Shown in pieces: positions 1 through 11,002 of a stretch of DNA of 64,000 nt. A model generated the notes under the pieces. That model saw only the letters and a program-made list of their open reading frames with translations. It was not told where the DNA came from and did not search any database. Made by a program: the position numbers and the translations under genes. Every line of letters begins with the position of its first letter. Within the stretch, counting starts at the first letter, position 1. This DNA is from Kuschelorhynchus macadamiae (taxonomy: Eukaryota; Arthropoda; Insecta; Coleoptera; Curculionidae): the NCBI GenBank assembly GCA_030620095.1, contig JAUTXW010000328.1, positions 1,239,001 through 1,303,000 of the forward strand, written 5' to 3'.

Positions 1-391
1 TAGCACATCTTCTTTGCCGAAAGTACCCGATTATAACTTGGTAATATATCAGCATTTTTTAAGAGCAGCTTTGATCGAATTAATGTATACTGAGCTTTTG
101 ATAATTTAGCTTCTATAAAAAGGGACAAAGCCTCATTGTCTGTAAATTTCTTTAATAATTTATTGTCCTTTTGGCTATCAGTCCATGCTTTTCGAATCTT
201 AGAAGCTCTTGTAGGACTCCTAACTGTTTCCTTCAAGAGGTGAGAAGCGTCTAGATTACCATCTGATTTTATTGACAAAGCAGCAGCGTGTGTTAATTCA
301 CTTGAATTATGGGACTTTCGTAGATTAGCGGTGCGTTTTCGTTTGGCTCCCTTAGATAAAGAAGAAAATTCTTGTTTTGGGCGATCTGAAC
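1..391 (-). pseudogene. Exon of a dispersed insect gene family, cut by window edge
   Basis: Read on the minus strand, this stretch is open throughout and begins right after a good acceptor (polypyrimidine tract then CAG at 392-394). The peptide opens SDRPKQEFSSLSKGAKRKRT, is rich in Lys/Arg/Ser, and ends with LSKAQYTLIRSK and a LPSYNRVLSAKK motif before leaving the window. I remember this pattern (KLSK-QY-LIR, then PSY-VL-AK) from a repetitive, unnamed gene family in insect and cnidarian genomes; its biochemical function is not known to me. The preceding exon (505-712) joins in phase but carries an in-frame stop, so the copy is probably dead. A fragment resembling the C-terminal part of the same family lies at 24245-24675. 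Family assignment is from memory of the pattern and is moderate. Confidence 0.5.
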
Positions 392-504
392 CTGAAAAAA
401 AAATTAATATACAACCATTTTCTTTTTATTGGCATATAAAACATTTACATGGTATAGGTACGTAGCTAATAAACACTATAAGACATAATGGCAATCACAC
501 TTAC

Positions 505-712
505 CAGCAGAACAGGTATATAAAGTTAGACATGCGTTCTGGTTAAGCCATTCATCATTTTGCAAAAGAAATCGGTCAAGTTTCCTTTGACTTGCAATTC
601 ATTTCTTTTCAATAGTTGAGTGAAAAGCCGAAACACGTTTTGTAGTTAATTTTATGTCGATGTCGCTCTTTGTCCGATTCTCTGCATTGTGTTGACGCCT
701 TAAATAATTATA
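505..712 (-). pseudogene. Upstream exon of the same gene, with in-frame stop
   Basis: On the minus strand this stretch reads a peptide that contains SQRKLDRFLLQNDEWLNQNA and ends TLYTCSAG directly before a consensus donor (G|GTAAGT at 504-499). The split Gly codon joins in phase to the exon at 1-391. The intron of about 113 bp is normal for an insect. A single in-frame TGA at 599-601 interrupts the reading frame; upstream of it the frame stays open to about 712. Either the gene is a pseudogene or the real exon starts after the TGA. No start codon could be placed with confidence. Confidence 0.45.
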
Positions 713-2864
713 CAATAATTATTTAATACAGTAGTACACGTAATTAACTAAATAATGATCAGAAAAGTTACAGCGTAAAATGTTGTTTTGTTACAATGTC
801 GTTAGCAAATAAATGACAAGTTTCTACTTATAAGATTCACATTTTTTTTATTATACCTAAATTTAACCATTTTCAAGTTAAAAATTTAAAAAAAATAATT
901 AAAAATAAAGATAGCCAAAAACGGATTTCACTTTCTTGTCTTAACTTTTTATTAGCTATAGGTACTCAATAAGCCAGTACCTACTATCGGTAGTACCATA
1001 AGTATCAAATTTCGTATAGCAATATCTCCATTAGATAGCCCTTAAAAGGTTAAGATAGGAAAGTGAAATCGATTTTTGCCCGTTTTCCTACTGTAAGTAA
1101 AAAAAAGCAGGAAAAATGCCAATTTTTAATTCTTATCAATTTGAAAACAGGTAAAGTTAGGTACAGAATATTATGCAAATGTGTCTAGAACTCCAGGTAG
1201 AATTTAAAAACAAAATAATATACATTGTGTTCAATTAAAAAAATCCTTTATTGTAGGTATCATAACTTTTTTGTGAGTAACCCTGTATATGTAAAAATAT
1301 TTTTAGGTCATAGGATTTGGTCAACCTTACATAGCTGATATCGTTTAAGCCCTATCTTAGGCGCGCCTTACTGAAATGCCCTATATTTTGCGATTCATTT
1401 GAAAAACAATGTAAAAACTGGATTTTAATACAATCGGTAAAAATGCTTCTTTGTACTTTTTGAAATTCGAAATATCTTGTCAAAATATTTACCTCACTAA
1501 ATAGTTGAATAGGTGACAACATCGCTCCTTTCCAGGTGAAATCCACTTCTCACGCAGCAATTCAAAACATTCGCGCCTGGTCAACATTTTTATTTACACC
1601 CTGTATATCTATATATACACACTTACACAAAACTTGCACACACTATTTTCAATCAATTAACATAAATCACTTATTAATGATAAAAAAATTAAATAATTTA
1701 AAACGTCAGCTTCTTTACGAATTAGCAGACGTCAAATTGATAAGCAAAAATGTAATCACGTTAGCTTTGAAATTTCTTAGGCGCGAGTATGCGCGGCTAA
1801 TTGTTTTATTTCTGGCTTCTGGATACCTTAAGCTATCTGATAAGATATATTAGAGGGTTGTGACTTATTCTGAAAATTTGTTTAGTCTAAATTTATATTA
1901 ACATGTAAAAAAAATATACATAAATATCTATAAGTACTACCACCAAATTACAAACGATGTGTTTTAATTTTTTTTTACACTGAGATCTTCTTAAATGTTT
2001 TATCTTTCACCATCTGTCATCATTTTTCGGTTTAGTTTAGATTTTAAATTACGCTAGCATTGCAAAAATGACGTAAGAATTATTCAGAAAATATAAAAAT
2101 AGTGAAATATAACTTTCTCGACGCACCATACCACAAATATGTGACTATAACCTATTTATTGGTCATTTTGCGGTGAATTGAGTATTTAGTAATCGTCCTA
2201 TTATGTTTTTGGCTTTTCTCGGCTAATCAAATAATAATCGTTTTTTCGCTTTTTTTGGGTCTATGGGACCACAGTGCGCCGATGCAATATTATGTTAAAA
2301 CTATAAGAGATATGTATTAACTTCAATGTGATTTCAATAGGGAAATATGTATAGTTGGGCGCTGAATACCTTTTTTTTATGAAAAAATCTGATCTACAAT
2401 TATAAAATAGAAGTAGATTTGTCCATTTTCGACCATTTTTCGAAAACTTTTTGACGCAAATGCCGTCGCATATATTTTTTTTTTCCACAAAATGGCTCTT
2501 TACCGCCTTGCACTGATCCTTTGTCTACGTAACTGCAAAATTTGAAATGGTAAATCGTACTCATGTCTTTATATTTCTGCAGCGCGTGAACCCTTTTGAA
2601 CCCATTTTTAAACGGAATGTAACTTAAATTGCCTATACATAACACATTTTTTTGAGGTTGGACGTGCAGGAAGCTTTTTCTAATACGTAGGTACCTTTTC
2701 ATTTTACTTTGAACTTGACTAGACCTTGTCGCTAGTTTTTCACTTTTTGCGTGCAGTTCTCCCTTATAGGTCATAAAAATTCTGCACTATTCAATACTGT
2801 GTTACGTCGTCTTTATGTTTAATAAGGCCTTACTTCTGCTAGGTATTATCTCTGCGAGCTTTGT
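713..2864. other. No gene recognised (AT-rich intergenic)
   Basis: Short open frames on both strands have no recognisable motif and biased low-complexity composition. The motif ccctgtatat at 1282 is of the kind found at mariner-type MITE ends, but no partner end was located. A short candidate Transib-like end at 2276 is discussed among the rejected items. Confidence 0.5.
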
Positions 2865-3025
2865 CAGGGTTTTTCCTTAAAATTTAGCACACTTTTAAGG
2901 GTATTATCTAACGGAATACAAAAAAAGTTTTAGATATGACATTTAAAAAATCAACTGACAATTGGAAAATAGAATAATCGGAAAAGTCAATATTTTTTCA
3001 AATAGAATACCCTATATTTTATTTA
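2865..3025 (+). repeat. Dispersed repeat, inverted copy at 11585-11755
   Basis: The stretch from ttttccttaaaattt to cctatattttatttaaa is matched, with mismatches and small indels, by the reverse complement of 11585-11755. Both copies contain the order ttccttaaaattt, atacaaaaaaa, gatatga-atttaaaa, and a terminal ccctatattttatttaaa. No coding potential. Likely a MITE or part of a larger element. Confidence 0.5.
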
Positions 3026-3269
3026 AAATAAAAATGTTCATAGTTTTCCTCTTTTTAAAAATATATAGTTTGTCCATGTTTGAATAAGAACTTTCTGTAA
3101 TAATTTGACTTTAAACTTTTATTTTAATAATTGCAATAAAAGTATCCCTTCTTTGGTCTAGCAAACCATGAAAGCCTAACAGAATTTAATAAATGTGGGA
3201 TCTTGGATGACGACGGATAAGAGAACAATTATATTAACAAAAGAATGAATTTTAACAGTTAATATAATA

Positions 3270-3875
3270 TATAATAATAATAATGATAAAAATAATAATA
3301 CATGTTTATTATTTCAAAATATAGGTATTACAGATATTAATACAAAACTTCTTAGAGGAATAATGGGCCACTGGCAGCCTCCTAAAAAATGGAAGGTGCT
3401 GTTAAAGCCCACAACTTAACATAATAATTTTATCTAATGATAAAGAAATATTCAAGTTTTAATCTTACAACTAAACGATACAAATCATATAATTATATAA
3501 TTTCTTATAATTTTTAATAACAATAAACGTAATCTAGCCTAATCTGAGATGACAAAGACAAGAAGACACAAAAAGTTGAAAAAAAAGAAAAAAAGAACAG
3601 AGAGAGAGAGCGAGAGAGAGAGAAAGAGAGAGAAATAAAATAAAAAACATAGAAACAAGGTTTACAATAGAGTTGTGGATAAGAAAAAAACGAATGTCAG
3701 AAATAACGCACACACAGAATCTTTATTACTGCGAGATCAGTTTTCTTTTAAATGCTCTTTTAAAGGATCTGATTGAGTCTGAAAAATTGTTTATTTTAAA
3801 TGTATTGATTAAGGAAGCAATCTGATATGAAAAACATTTTTTAAATAATTCCGTATTATAAAAAAGTATAGTTAA
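3270..3875 (-). pseudogene. LINE 3' end (Jockey-like), RT C-terminus plus 3' UTR
   Basis: The minus strand encodes about 46 residues ending at a TAA at 3726-3728, with YNTELFKK and DSIRSFKRAFKRKLISQ. An N-terminal YN motif followed by a terminal S-FK-K-L helix is the usual end of the ORF2 of Jockey-type non-LTR retrotransposons. Below it lies about 450 bp of noncoding 3' UTR that finishes in a TTA/TAA-rich simple repeat (3268-3300), as expected for a LINE 3' tail. A (GA)n tract sits in the UTR. The 5' side is cut by the mariner-like element whose terminus begins at 3878. Similar in layout to the LINE remnant at 54880-55760. The product would be a reverse transcriptase; this remnant is inactive. 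Confidence 0.5.
3598..3633. repeat. (GA)n microsatellite
   Basis: Imperfect run of GA dinucleotides with a few interruptions. Confidence 0.85.
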
Positions 3876-3877
3876 TA

Positions 3878-4500
3878 CGAGGGCGTTCAACAAAGACTAG
3901 GCCTAGTACTACCAAAACTTTATTTATTAATCTTAAACAACAATACTTTTATCACGCTCGATATAGTCTCCCTGTAATTCAATAACCTTATCCCAACGGT
4001 GCTGCCATTCTTCAAAGATATGGAGGAAGCCATTCTTTGAGAGCATCTTCAAACCCGCCTCTATAGCCGTAACAGCATCCAATTATCTTTGAAATCTTGG
4101 TCTTTTTTTGCTTGAGGTAATAGATAGAAGTTGCATGGAGCAATGTCAGGACTATGTGGAGGATGCCGTACAGACTTGATATTTTTAGTGTTCAAAAACT
4201 CTGTCACTATATTCGCTACGTGAGGGCGAGCGTTATCATGATGAATTTCCACTTTCCAATCAGCTCAGGTCGTTTTTTGGGTATGTGATCCTTCATCAAC
4301 TGGAACACCTAGACCGTCTTGCAACTCACAACTTTCCCTGTCGTTACTAAACTCTTTATGTCATCGAAAACAAGCAGATTTTGCCATAGACAATTCCCCA
4401 AAAGCCGTATTAATCATCGAAAAAGTTTCTTTAGATTCTTAGAGGCGCGTTAACAATATCTCAACTTTAGAGCGGCGTCAAAATCAAACAAATTATTTAT
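3878..4500 (-). pseudogene. Mariner transposase relic with large internal deletion
   Basis: Minus-strand reading gives a mariner N-terminal piece (INTAFGELSMAKSACF, then HKEFSNDRESCE) followed almost directly by the C-terminal catalytic end VEIHHDNARPHVANIV and SPDIAPCNFYLL. HDNARPH carries the second catalytic Asp and SPDIAP the third. The region between them, including the first Asp, is missing, so this is an internally deleted, MITE-like derivative and cannot encode an active enzyme. The 3' terminus reads cgagggcgttcaacaaag from 3878 and is preceded by TA (3876-3877), the mariner target. I did not find the matching terminus near 4500-4600, so the 5' end is truncated or diverged. Confidence 0.7.
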
Positions 4501-4659
4501 AACAACTAACATTTCGCAAAATGAAAGAAGCCTACTTGGATGATGTTTTCTGATTTTTGGCGGTATGTGGCTCGTTGCACTGCCTAATATTAATCTTATA
4601 CAAGAATTTTGTATTCTTGTTATTTCTATTGAATCTTAAAATGGGCCGTAGACACTATC

Positions 4660-5307
4660 TGCATCATTAACCTGGGACAAAATGAGCGTGGCAGATAACA
4701 TAGTCTTAGTTTTTTTAATAATAATAAATATTTGAACAAATTAGAGAAATATTCACATAGAAACCTCCAATATTAAAACAATCTAGATACAAAATACTTC
4801 ATTTTTAACTTGAGTTGCTAGTATGAAAAGGATATTCGTTGTTCAAAATAAGAATTTCTTGATCAATTTTCTGCCGTAATTCTGCCAATATGTGTCCTAT
4901 TGAAGTAAATTTTGTCCTACAAATACATCCTAGAAGAAAATAAAACATCGAGTGGGGTAAAATCAGGGTTATTTGCTGGCCTGTGAAATGGGTTCGTGGC
5001 TCCCTATACCAAATTATTCTGGTTATTAAGAAAATTAGTCACCGTTTGAATATTATGGGGAGGTGCGCCATCTTGATGACAAATAATATACTGGCGAATT
5101 AGAATATTCTCCAAAAACTCCTCTACTTCATGCCTTAAAAAACTTAAATAGCGATCTCCTGTTCAAGTGCCCTCAAAGATCCTATTTTTTAATTTTTAAT
5201 TAAGTAAAAGATAATTTTTAATAGACCACACCACACATACAAACCCTTATGACCCTGCCTTTTTATTATTATTTCTCACGTTAAAGATGCCCGCTGTCGT
5301 AAAGGTG
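4660..5307 (-). pseudogene. Mariner-like transposase, C-terminal half (split by P element)
   Basis: Reading the minus strand down from the P-element junction gives TFTTAGIFNVRNN, then RQYIICHQDGAPPHN (second catalytic Asp) and NPDFTPLDVLF (third Asp), then a C-terminal tail with IGHILAELRQKIDQEIL. Frameshifts and stops are present. The N-terminal half, including the first catalytic Asp in ALWSDQAT, lies at 10995-11480 beyond the P element. Removing the element and one copy of the 8-bp duplication restores the codon order ALWSDQA-TFTTAGIFN. The family is the arthropod IS630/mariner-like type with a DGAPPH motif. It is inactive and was probably so before the P insertion. Confidence 0.75.
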
Positions 5308-5315
5308 GCTTGATC
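5308..5315. repeat. P-element 8-bp target-site duplication, left copy
   Basis: GCTTGATC, repeated exactly at 10995-11002. Eight base pairs is the characteristic duplication of P elements. Confidence 0.95.
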
Positions 5316-5351
5316 TACAGTGACTTTATACAGAGACAGTGGCGACAATAG
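5316..5351. repeat. P-element left terminal inverted repeat
   Basis: 36 bp, identical to the reverse complement of 10959-10994. Starts tacagtgactttatacagag and ends ggcgacaatag. Confidence 0.95.
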
Positions 5352-5396
5352 GGTAACCAATTTTTGATTGGTTCTCCGCGTCACGTGGTCCTGGCG

Positions 5397-5409
5397 GCCA
5401 TATTGCTGC
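5397..5409. repeat. P-element subterminal inverted repeat, left
   Basis: gccatattgctgc, found inverted at 10937-10949, at a similar distance from the other end. Confidence 0.8.
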
Positions 5410-6177
5410 AAAAATCGATTTGTTTACTTTTTGCCTAAATGGGTTTCTTATGAGGTTTTTTGTTTTAGTGTATTATTTTATTAGTTTTTGTGATTATTAA
5501 AACGAATATCGATAGAAACAATAAGTTCTAAGCCATTGGCCATATGAATAAATGTGTTTAAGCCTGGTTCACCTGCTTTTCGCTTGTAATCAGTGTTTGT
5601 GATAAATTTGTAAATGAAAGATTGCAAATTTTAGTATTGTCTAGAACAGTATTTGAAAAAAGTGTTTTCGGAACCCATATTTAAGGTATGTTCAATTTAA
5701 ACATAGATTTAGTTATGCCAAGATAAGAGATTTTCCTTAAGCTGAAGAAATAGGGAACAAAAATCATAACCTAATTTAATAGTTTACTCTAAGAAAAGTA
5801 AAATTCTGCACATTATGATATTATTATGTTTTGGTTTTAGTTTACTGTAAAAGCCAATTTTTTGTATGTCCAGTATGTTTTACTTCAGTCAGCACCCCAA
5901 TTTGAGGTAGAAGCATTCAAAGATAACTTAAAACATACAGATACTTGGTCTTTTTTAATAAAAAAAAAGTGTTTGATTTAATAAAAATGACATACTTTTA
6001 TTTCTTTTTTTTTTATGTAGGCAGAATTTTTTTATATCCAAGGACATCGTGTGTTTTCTACCTAAGTTAAAATTAAAGTTGTTTTAGAAGTATATTATAA
6101 TTCCTCATATGTATTTTCCCAAAAGCAGCATAGTTATACCTACTGTTTGTTTTTTAGAGTTAACTAACACATTAAAA

Positions 6178-9169
6178 ATGCCTGGTTGTGCAGCAGTAAA
6201 CTGCAGTAATTCTGCAAAAAAAGGATTTTTAATGAAACTCTTTCCAAGAGACCAAGCGAGGAGGAAAGAATGGACCATTAGAATGAGAAGAGACAAATGG
6301 ACACCAACGGATTATTCATATCTATGTGAGGTATGTTTTTTCACATAGTTATGTAAATGGGAATTTTTTATTTTGATTCTTCCTTGACCAATTTAATTTG
6401 TTTTAAGGTTCACTTCGCTCCTGATATGTGGGAGAAGCCACGTGTAGATGGTAAAAGAATTTTGAAGGCCAATGCTGTACCTACAGTTTTTTCATTTACA
6501 ACACCAAAAGGCAAAAGAAAAGCTCCATTTCAAAGGAATGTTGTTTCCCTCAAGAAGTGCAAACTTGAAGAGAACCTTTTGTATAGTAAGTACTCATGCC
6601 TTATTTATATTTTTTGATTTATTTTCTACATTATAAATTATTCCACATTCTAATAACTCTAAACATATTTTAGACAAAAAAGTTAATCTTAAATCACTAG
6701 TTGGTTGGTTTTTAATATGCAATAAGTTTACTCCAACAATAATAATAAAAATAACAATAATAAATAAAGAAATTGAATGATTAAGAGTATAGGGGAATTG
6801 TTTCAAAAATAATAATAATAATCATCAAATACATTGGGAATTAAATGAGATGGGCAATTTTTTGGAAATGCACTATGTAGTTTTGTAACATTAAAAATAT
6901 TTTCTCCTTTTAGGTGAAGTGGCAGATTTGGACGAGGACCTCCCAAGTTGTAGATTTTGGAGATCTCCCAGCAAGTCAGCAGTCATTGTCTTCAAACACT
7001 ACTGTAAGTGAAGTGGAGGCTGGAATTTCACCACCTTTGCCTCTAGAAATACCTAATAAACAGATGCTAGAGTTGCAGATGAAACTAAAACGATACGAAA
7101 AGCTGTATGTGAAGGAGAAACGTAAGTCAGTGCATTACAAGAAGGTACTAAGGAATACAAGAAAAAAGCTGAAGAAAGTAGAAACAGAATCGAATGTCCC
7201 TCATTGTGAATTGCTAGATGAGCTCTTTAACAAAGACCAAATTTGTGCTTTAAAAAAGAAGAGACTAATGAAAAGTACTAAATTTATGAAGTGGAGAAAA
7301 GATACTGTTACAAAGTGTTTGAGATTAAAATTTAGTTGTGGTAGCAATGGTTACACTGAGTTATTAAGACAAGGATATCCTTTACCTTCGATAAGAACAC
7401 TGCAGAGAAGACTTCAAACTTTAAAGTTTGATTCAGGTGTTCTGCATGAAGTTTTTTTATTTTTAAAATTAAAAGTAGATTCTTTTTCACCATATGAGAA
7501 AGATTGTGCCTTAGTTTTAGATGAAATAGCCATTACTCCAGGGAAAACCTATGATACATCCTTAAATAAATACTTCGGAGAAGTTACACTTCCTGAGCAT
7601 TCAGGTCTAGCTACACATGTTTTAGTATTTATGCTGGCTGGTATTAATAGCCGGTGGAAACAAGTTGTAGCATATTACTTTACCAGTGACTCTGTAAATG
7701 GAGCTGTATTTAAGAGTATAATAATTAATTTATTTGAAAAAGCTGACGAACTTGAACTAAATATTTTATGTATTACTTCAGACATGGGTCCTTGTAACCA
7801 AGCTTTATGGCGAGAATGGGACATTAGAGCAGGTAAATATTCCACAATTAAATGTCATATTGAACATCCATTAAATCCATATAAGAATGTATATGTTTTC
7901 GCAGATGTGCCTCATTTATTCAAAAATATTAAATCAATGCTGATAACCAATAAAATTATAGAGATACCTAATAATATTGTAGAAAAGTATGGATTACCTA
8001 CCAACAAAATTATGTCCAGCCACATCTTAGAGGTAATAGAACATCAAAAAGATCATTTTTTTAAAGTCGCTCCAAAATTGTCAGAAAAAGATTTGGTACC
8101 ATCACATTTCTCAAAAATGAAAGTGTCGACTTCAACAAATGTTGTAAGCCACTGTGTAAGCAGCGCTCTTAAGTTTCTCGCTGAAGAGCTTAACAGGCCA
8201 GAATATTTGACCACAGCATGGTTTTTGGATCAAGTGGAAAAATGGTTTTATTTGATGACTTCGAGACATCCTTGTGCACTGAGCAAATTAAACAAACAAG
8301 TCTATGATACAAGTATTCAATTTTTGCAAGAATTCATTAACATATTTACAAATATCGAAGTAGGTGATAAAAAAAAGTTGGAAACCATGTCAAACCGGTG
8401 TTCTTATTTCTACCCAATCCATGTTACAACTCCAGTCTGATTTATTAGTAAAAAAAGGATATCAGTTCATTTTAACAAGCCGATTTTTTCAAGATTGCCT
8501 TGAAAATTTATTTTGTGTAATGCGAAGCAAGCAGTTAATACCTAATGCAGTACAAGTTAAAAATAACCTAAAACTAATCTGTGTATCACAGTACTTAAAG
8601 GACACTAGTTCCAGCAGCTATAATGAAGATGATCGCGAATTTATATCAGGATTTTTAGATTGTTTGGAGGGTCAAACAACAGTATATGATGAAGTCATTC
8701 TTCCCGATGAAATTGAAACTCCAGTATTTAATTTAAATTTTAGTGAGGTAAATTCTCTGTATAATATATCTGGTTATATTTTGAAAAGTATTGTTAAAAC
8801 TTCAAAAACATGTGCAAATTGTGTAAGTGCCGCAGGATCAAAAAACAAAAATTTACCAAATTTAGTTTAATTAAGAGATTTAAGGAACAATCTTTATTTT
8901 TTACAACAGAACTAGTTTTTCATTTTTTTCTAGAGATGGAATGTCTTTTTAGAAAATATTTTGATGTTATTTCGCAACAAAATATTAATTTAAAAAATTT
9001 TTATTGCACAAAATTAATGGATTTAGATTTAGATTTACCAAATAGTCACAATCTTAAAAGTAAGATTATAAAAAGATTTATTGTATTTAGACTAAAGATT
9101 AATTCAAAGAAATATAAAAAATCCTCAAAAAAACATAGCAGTAAGTCGGTGGCTGGTAACTTATTGTAA
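6178..9169 (+). pseudogene. P-element transposase, THAP domain, frameshifted
   Basis: Exon 1 (6178-6330) starts at MPGCAAVNCSNS and ends YLCE before a GTATGT donor. Exon 2 (from 6408) continues VHFAPDMWEKP and AVPTVFSF, then a GTAAGT donor at 6586. Together they form a C2CH THAP zinc finger (C4, C9, C50, H53) with the AVPT-F box, which binds DNA. Exon 3 (from 6914) has a leucine/lysine-rich coiled-coil segment (about 7060-7180) and the RNase-H-like transposase core: LVLDEIAITPGK, ITSDMGPCNQ, VFADVPHLFKN. The frame is lost in an eight-A run (8369-8376), continues in another frame as TGVLISTQS and TSRFFQDCLENLF (the catalytic Glu region), then returns near 8865 for the C-terminus (FKEQSLFF, IIKRFIVFRLKI) to the stop at 9169. 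The phase of the exon 2-3 join is also uncertain. It resembles THAP9 and P transposases. Confidence 0.88.
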
Positions 9170-10936
9170 TGTGCATAAACTATTTTTTTACAATGTTAGA
9201 TTTAACTGATATATTTTTTGAATGTTAACGATAAATATTAATACAATCATTTTTATTATAAAAATTTGTCAACTTTCGATTTAGATTTACCAGGTCGTCA
9301 CATACTTAAACATAGTCATCAGACCCATAACATCAAGACAAGGTTTAAAAATCATTTTCATAGTCCTCTGATTAAAATGACAGGTGCTTCTATGTGATGA
9401 GTGAAAATCATTACAGTGGATTTCCAGACAATGTGAAATACATAAATTCTAAAAGGTTTAAATAATTCATAGGTTCTTTTTAATAAATCTATAAATTTTT
9501 AAAGTTGTATTAAGGCATTCTTCCGTTCCCTGTTATTTTGCGAGTAATCTGTAGTTTGGATTATCAATGTATAGTGCTTTGATCTGTTAAAACTATATAA
9601 TGTATAAAATTAGCTCTGAGCACATAAGACTAGTATTAATACCTGTTAATGTTAATTAGTATTAGTGGATCATCTGTATAAAATTTTGTATATTTTTTAT
9701 TTAATAAATATCTTTAAAAAGGTATAGTATTAAAATAAATATTTAGAATAATCACTATGGCTTTTATTGATCTTTAATATTTTCTAATTTTATTATATTT
9801 ACCTACATAATCAGTATTAAGGTCATTATTGAGTGCTGCTACTTGTGAGTAACTGATGCTTTTGTTACCTGCTTTGTTACTTGCCGCTTACAGTCTAGTA
9901 CTACATTCAGAAGTGTATCCAACTTGTGACCTAGGTGACAAGGTGGATACGGTAGTACGGTACTTCTTATTAACTAAAACATCTATGTAGCTATCGACTT
10001 TTATTTATTACTCAAACTCAACATATTTATTTAGTTACTTTAACAGAAACAGACTATGTACCTAAAACTATCTTAAGAGTCTAACAAATTTCTGACATAA
10101 GTAGGTATGATACAGCTTCTTGAAGCACCGTGAACTTGGTAAAGTCATTAGTATTGCTAATTATAAACCTATACATCCTGCAGACTCTCTCTTAGCGGTA
10201 TCATCAGCTTGAAAATTAAATGTCAATTCAGGGTCAACGATTACACCTAGGTATTTATCTTAATACTCTGTTTTTCCAAAAATATAATTGGATTTGATTT
10301 TCCAGCTTACAAGAGACAACACATTTTACACAACACAATTTAAATGGCTCCTTTAAAACTTTTTTAAATCTAATTACGACACAACACCACCAAATTTAAA
10401 CACTCAGTGTGGAAACTGGAAAGTGACTGATAACTAATATTTTGAAAGTGGTTTTATTTATTAAACTGAATTTATGCCACCAAAAACTTTTGCTTCCTTG
10501 CTCTGCCAAGTTGAAACTGAACTTAACTCAAGCTCTTTTTAAATTTAAGAACATGTGGCAATTTAACAATAACATAATTTGACGGTAGGGTAGCAAACTA
10601 GCAACTTTTCATAAACAAGCATTTTGCAATTCACACAGTATTTTCAATATTTGCAATAAAAATTGATACAATAATAACAATAACATGACACATAACCTCA
10701 CATTTACAGGTGGCCCTGACAGAATTTGTCAGTGTAAAGGCGGGAAATTTAAATTTTGATTTTTTTTTGTGGGCTATATATCTCTTTCTAAACTAAAATT
10801 GATTAAAAATTTAATAATTAACCATTTAGCTGATCCAATTTTTTCATATTAATGTGTTAAACTTGATTAATTCAGTCATATTTTGCGAAAAACTATCGAT
10901 AATATGTGTGCGCCCATTTAAACCTTCAGAAATTTA
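9170..10936. other. 3' noncoding interior of the P element
   Basis: AT-rich, with no long open frame. It includes the short LINE-like fragment annotated separately (10161-10300). The rest shows nothing recognisable. Confidence 0.6.
10161..10300 (-). pseudogene. Possible LINE reverse-transcriptase fragment
   Basis: The minus strand reads KYLGVIVDPELTFNFQADDT followed by AKRESAGCIGL and a stop. A YLGV-D-LTF motif is typical of the RT thumb region of Jockey/I-type LINEs (usual form: K-LGV-LD-L-F). Only about 40 residues are readable, so this is a weak assignment. If right, a LINE scrap is nested inside the 3' noncoding part of the P element, which would help explain the length of that element. 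Confidence 0.35.
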
Positions 10937-10949
10937 GCAGCAATATGGC
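10937..10949. repeat. P-element subterminal inverted repeat, right
   Basis: gcagcaatatggc, the reverse complement of 5397-5409. Confidence 0.8.
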
Positions 10950-10958
10950 GGATGGGCT

Positions 10959-10994
10959 CTATTGTCGCCACTGTCTCTGTATAAAGTCACTGTA
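10959..10994. repeat. P-element right terminal inverted repeat
   Basis: Exact reverse complement of 5316-5351; ends gtataaagtcactgta. Confidence 0.95.
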
Positions 10995-11002
10995 GCTTGA
11001 TC
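10995..11002. repeat. P-element 8-bp target-site duplication, right copy
   Basis: GCTTGATC, same as 5308-5315. Confidence 0.95.

Larger units (their letters stand above)
5316..10994 (+). mobile_element. Complete P element (5,679 bp)
   Basis: Boundaries are fixed by three independent signs: 36-bp perfect terminal inverted repeats (5316-5351 and 10959-10994, starting tacagtgactttatac), an exact 8-bp duplication outside them, and a THAP-type transposase inside. A second, subterminal inverted repeat of 13 bp (gccatattgctgc) lies at 5397-5409 and, inverted, at 10937-10949; P elements are known for such internal repeats as transposase-binding or end-recognition sites. The element is about twice the size of the Drosophila melanogaster P element because of about 850 bp of 5' and 1.8 kb of 3' noncoding DNA, part of which may be later insertions. 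Perfect termini indicate a rather recent insertion, while the gene inside carries frameshifts. Confidence 0.95.

Noticed and set aside
2119..2281. Short Transib-like candidate with CGACG/CGCCG flanks and CAC...GTG ends
   Set aside because: The flanks differ at one of five bases and the two ends share only CAC; it can arise by chance. The real example at 56256 is much better.
2400..2774. 124-residue minus-strand frame
   Set aside because: No motif, unusual composition, overlaps another frame; no splice or start context.
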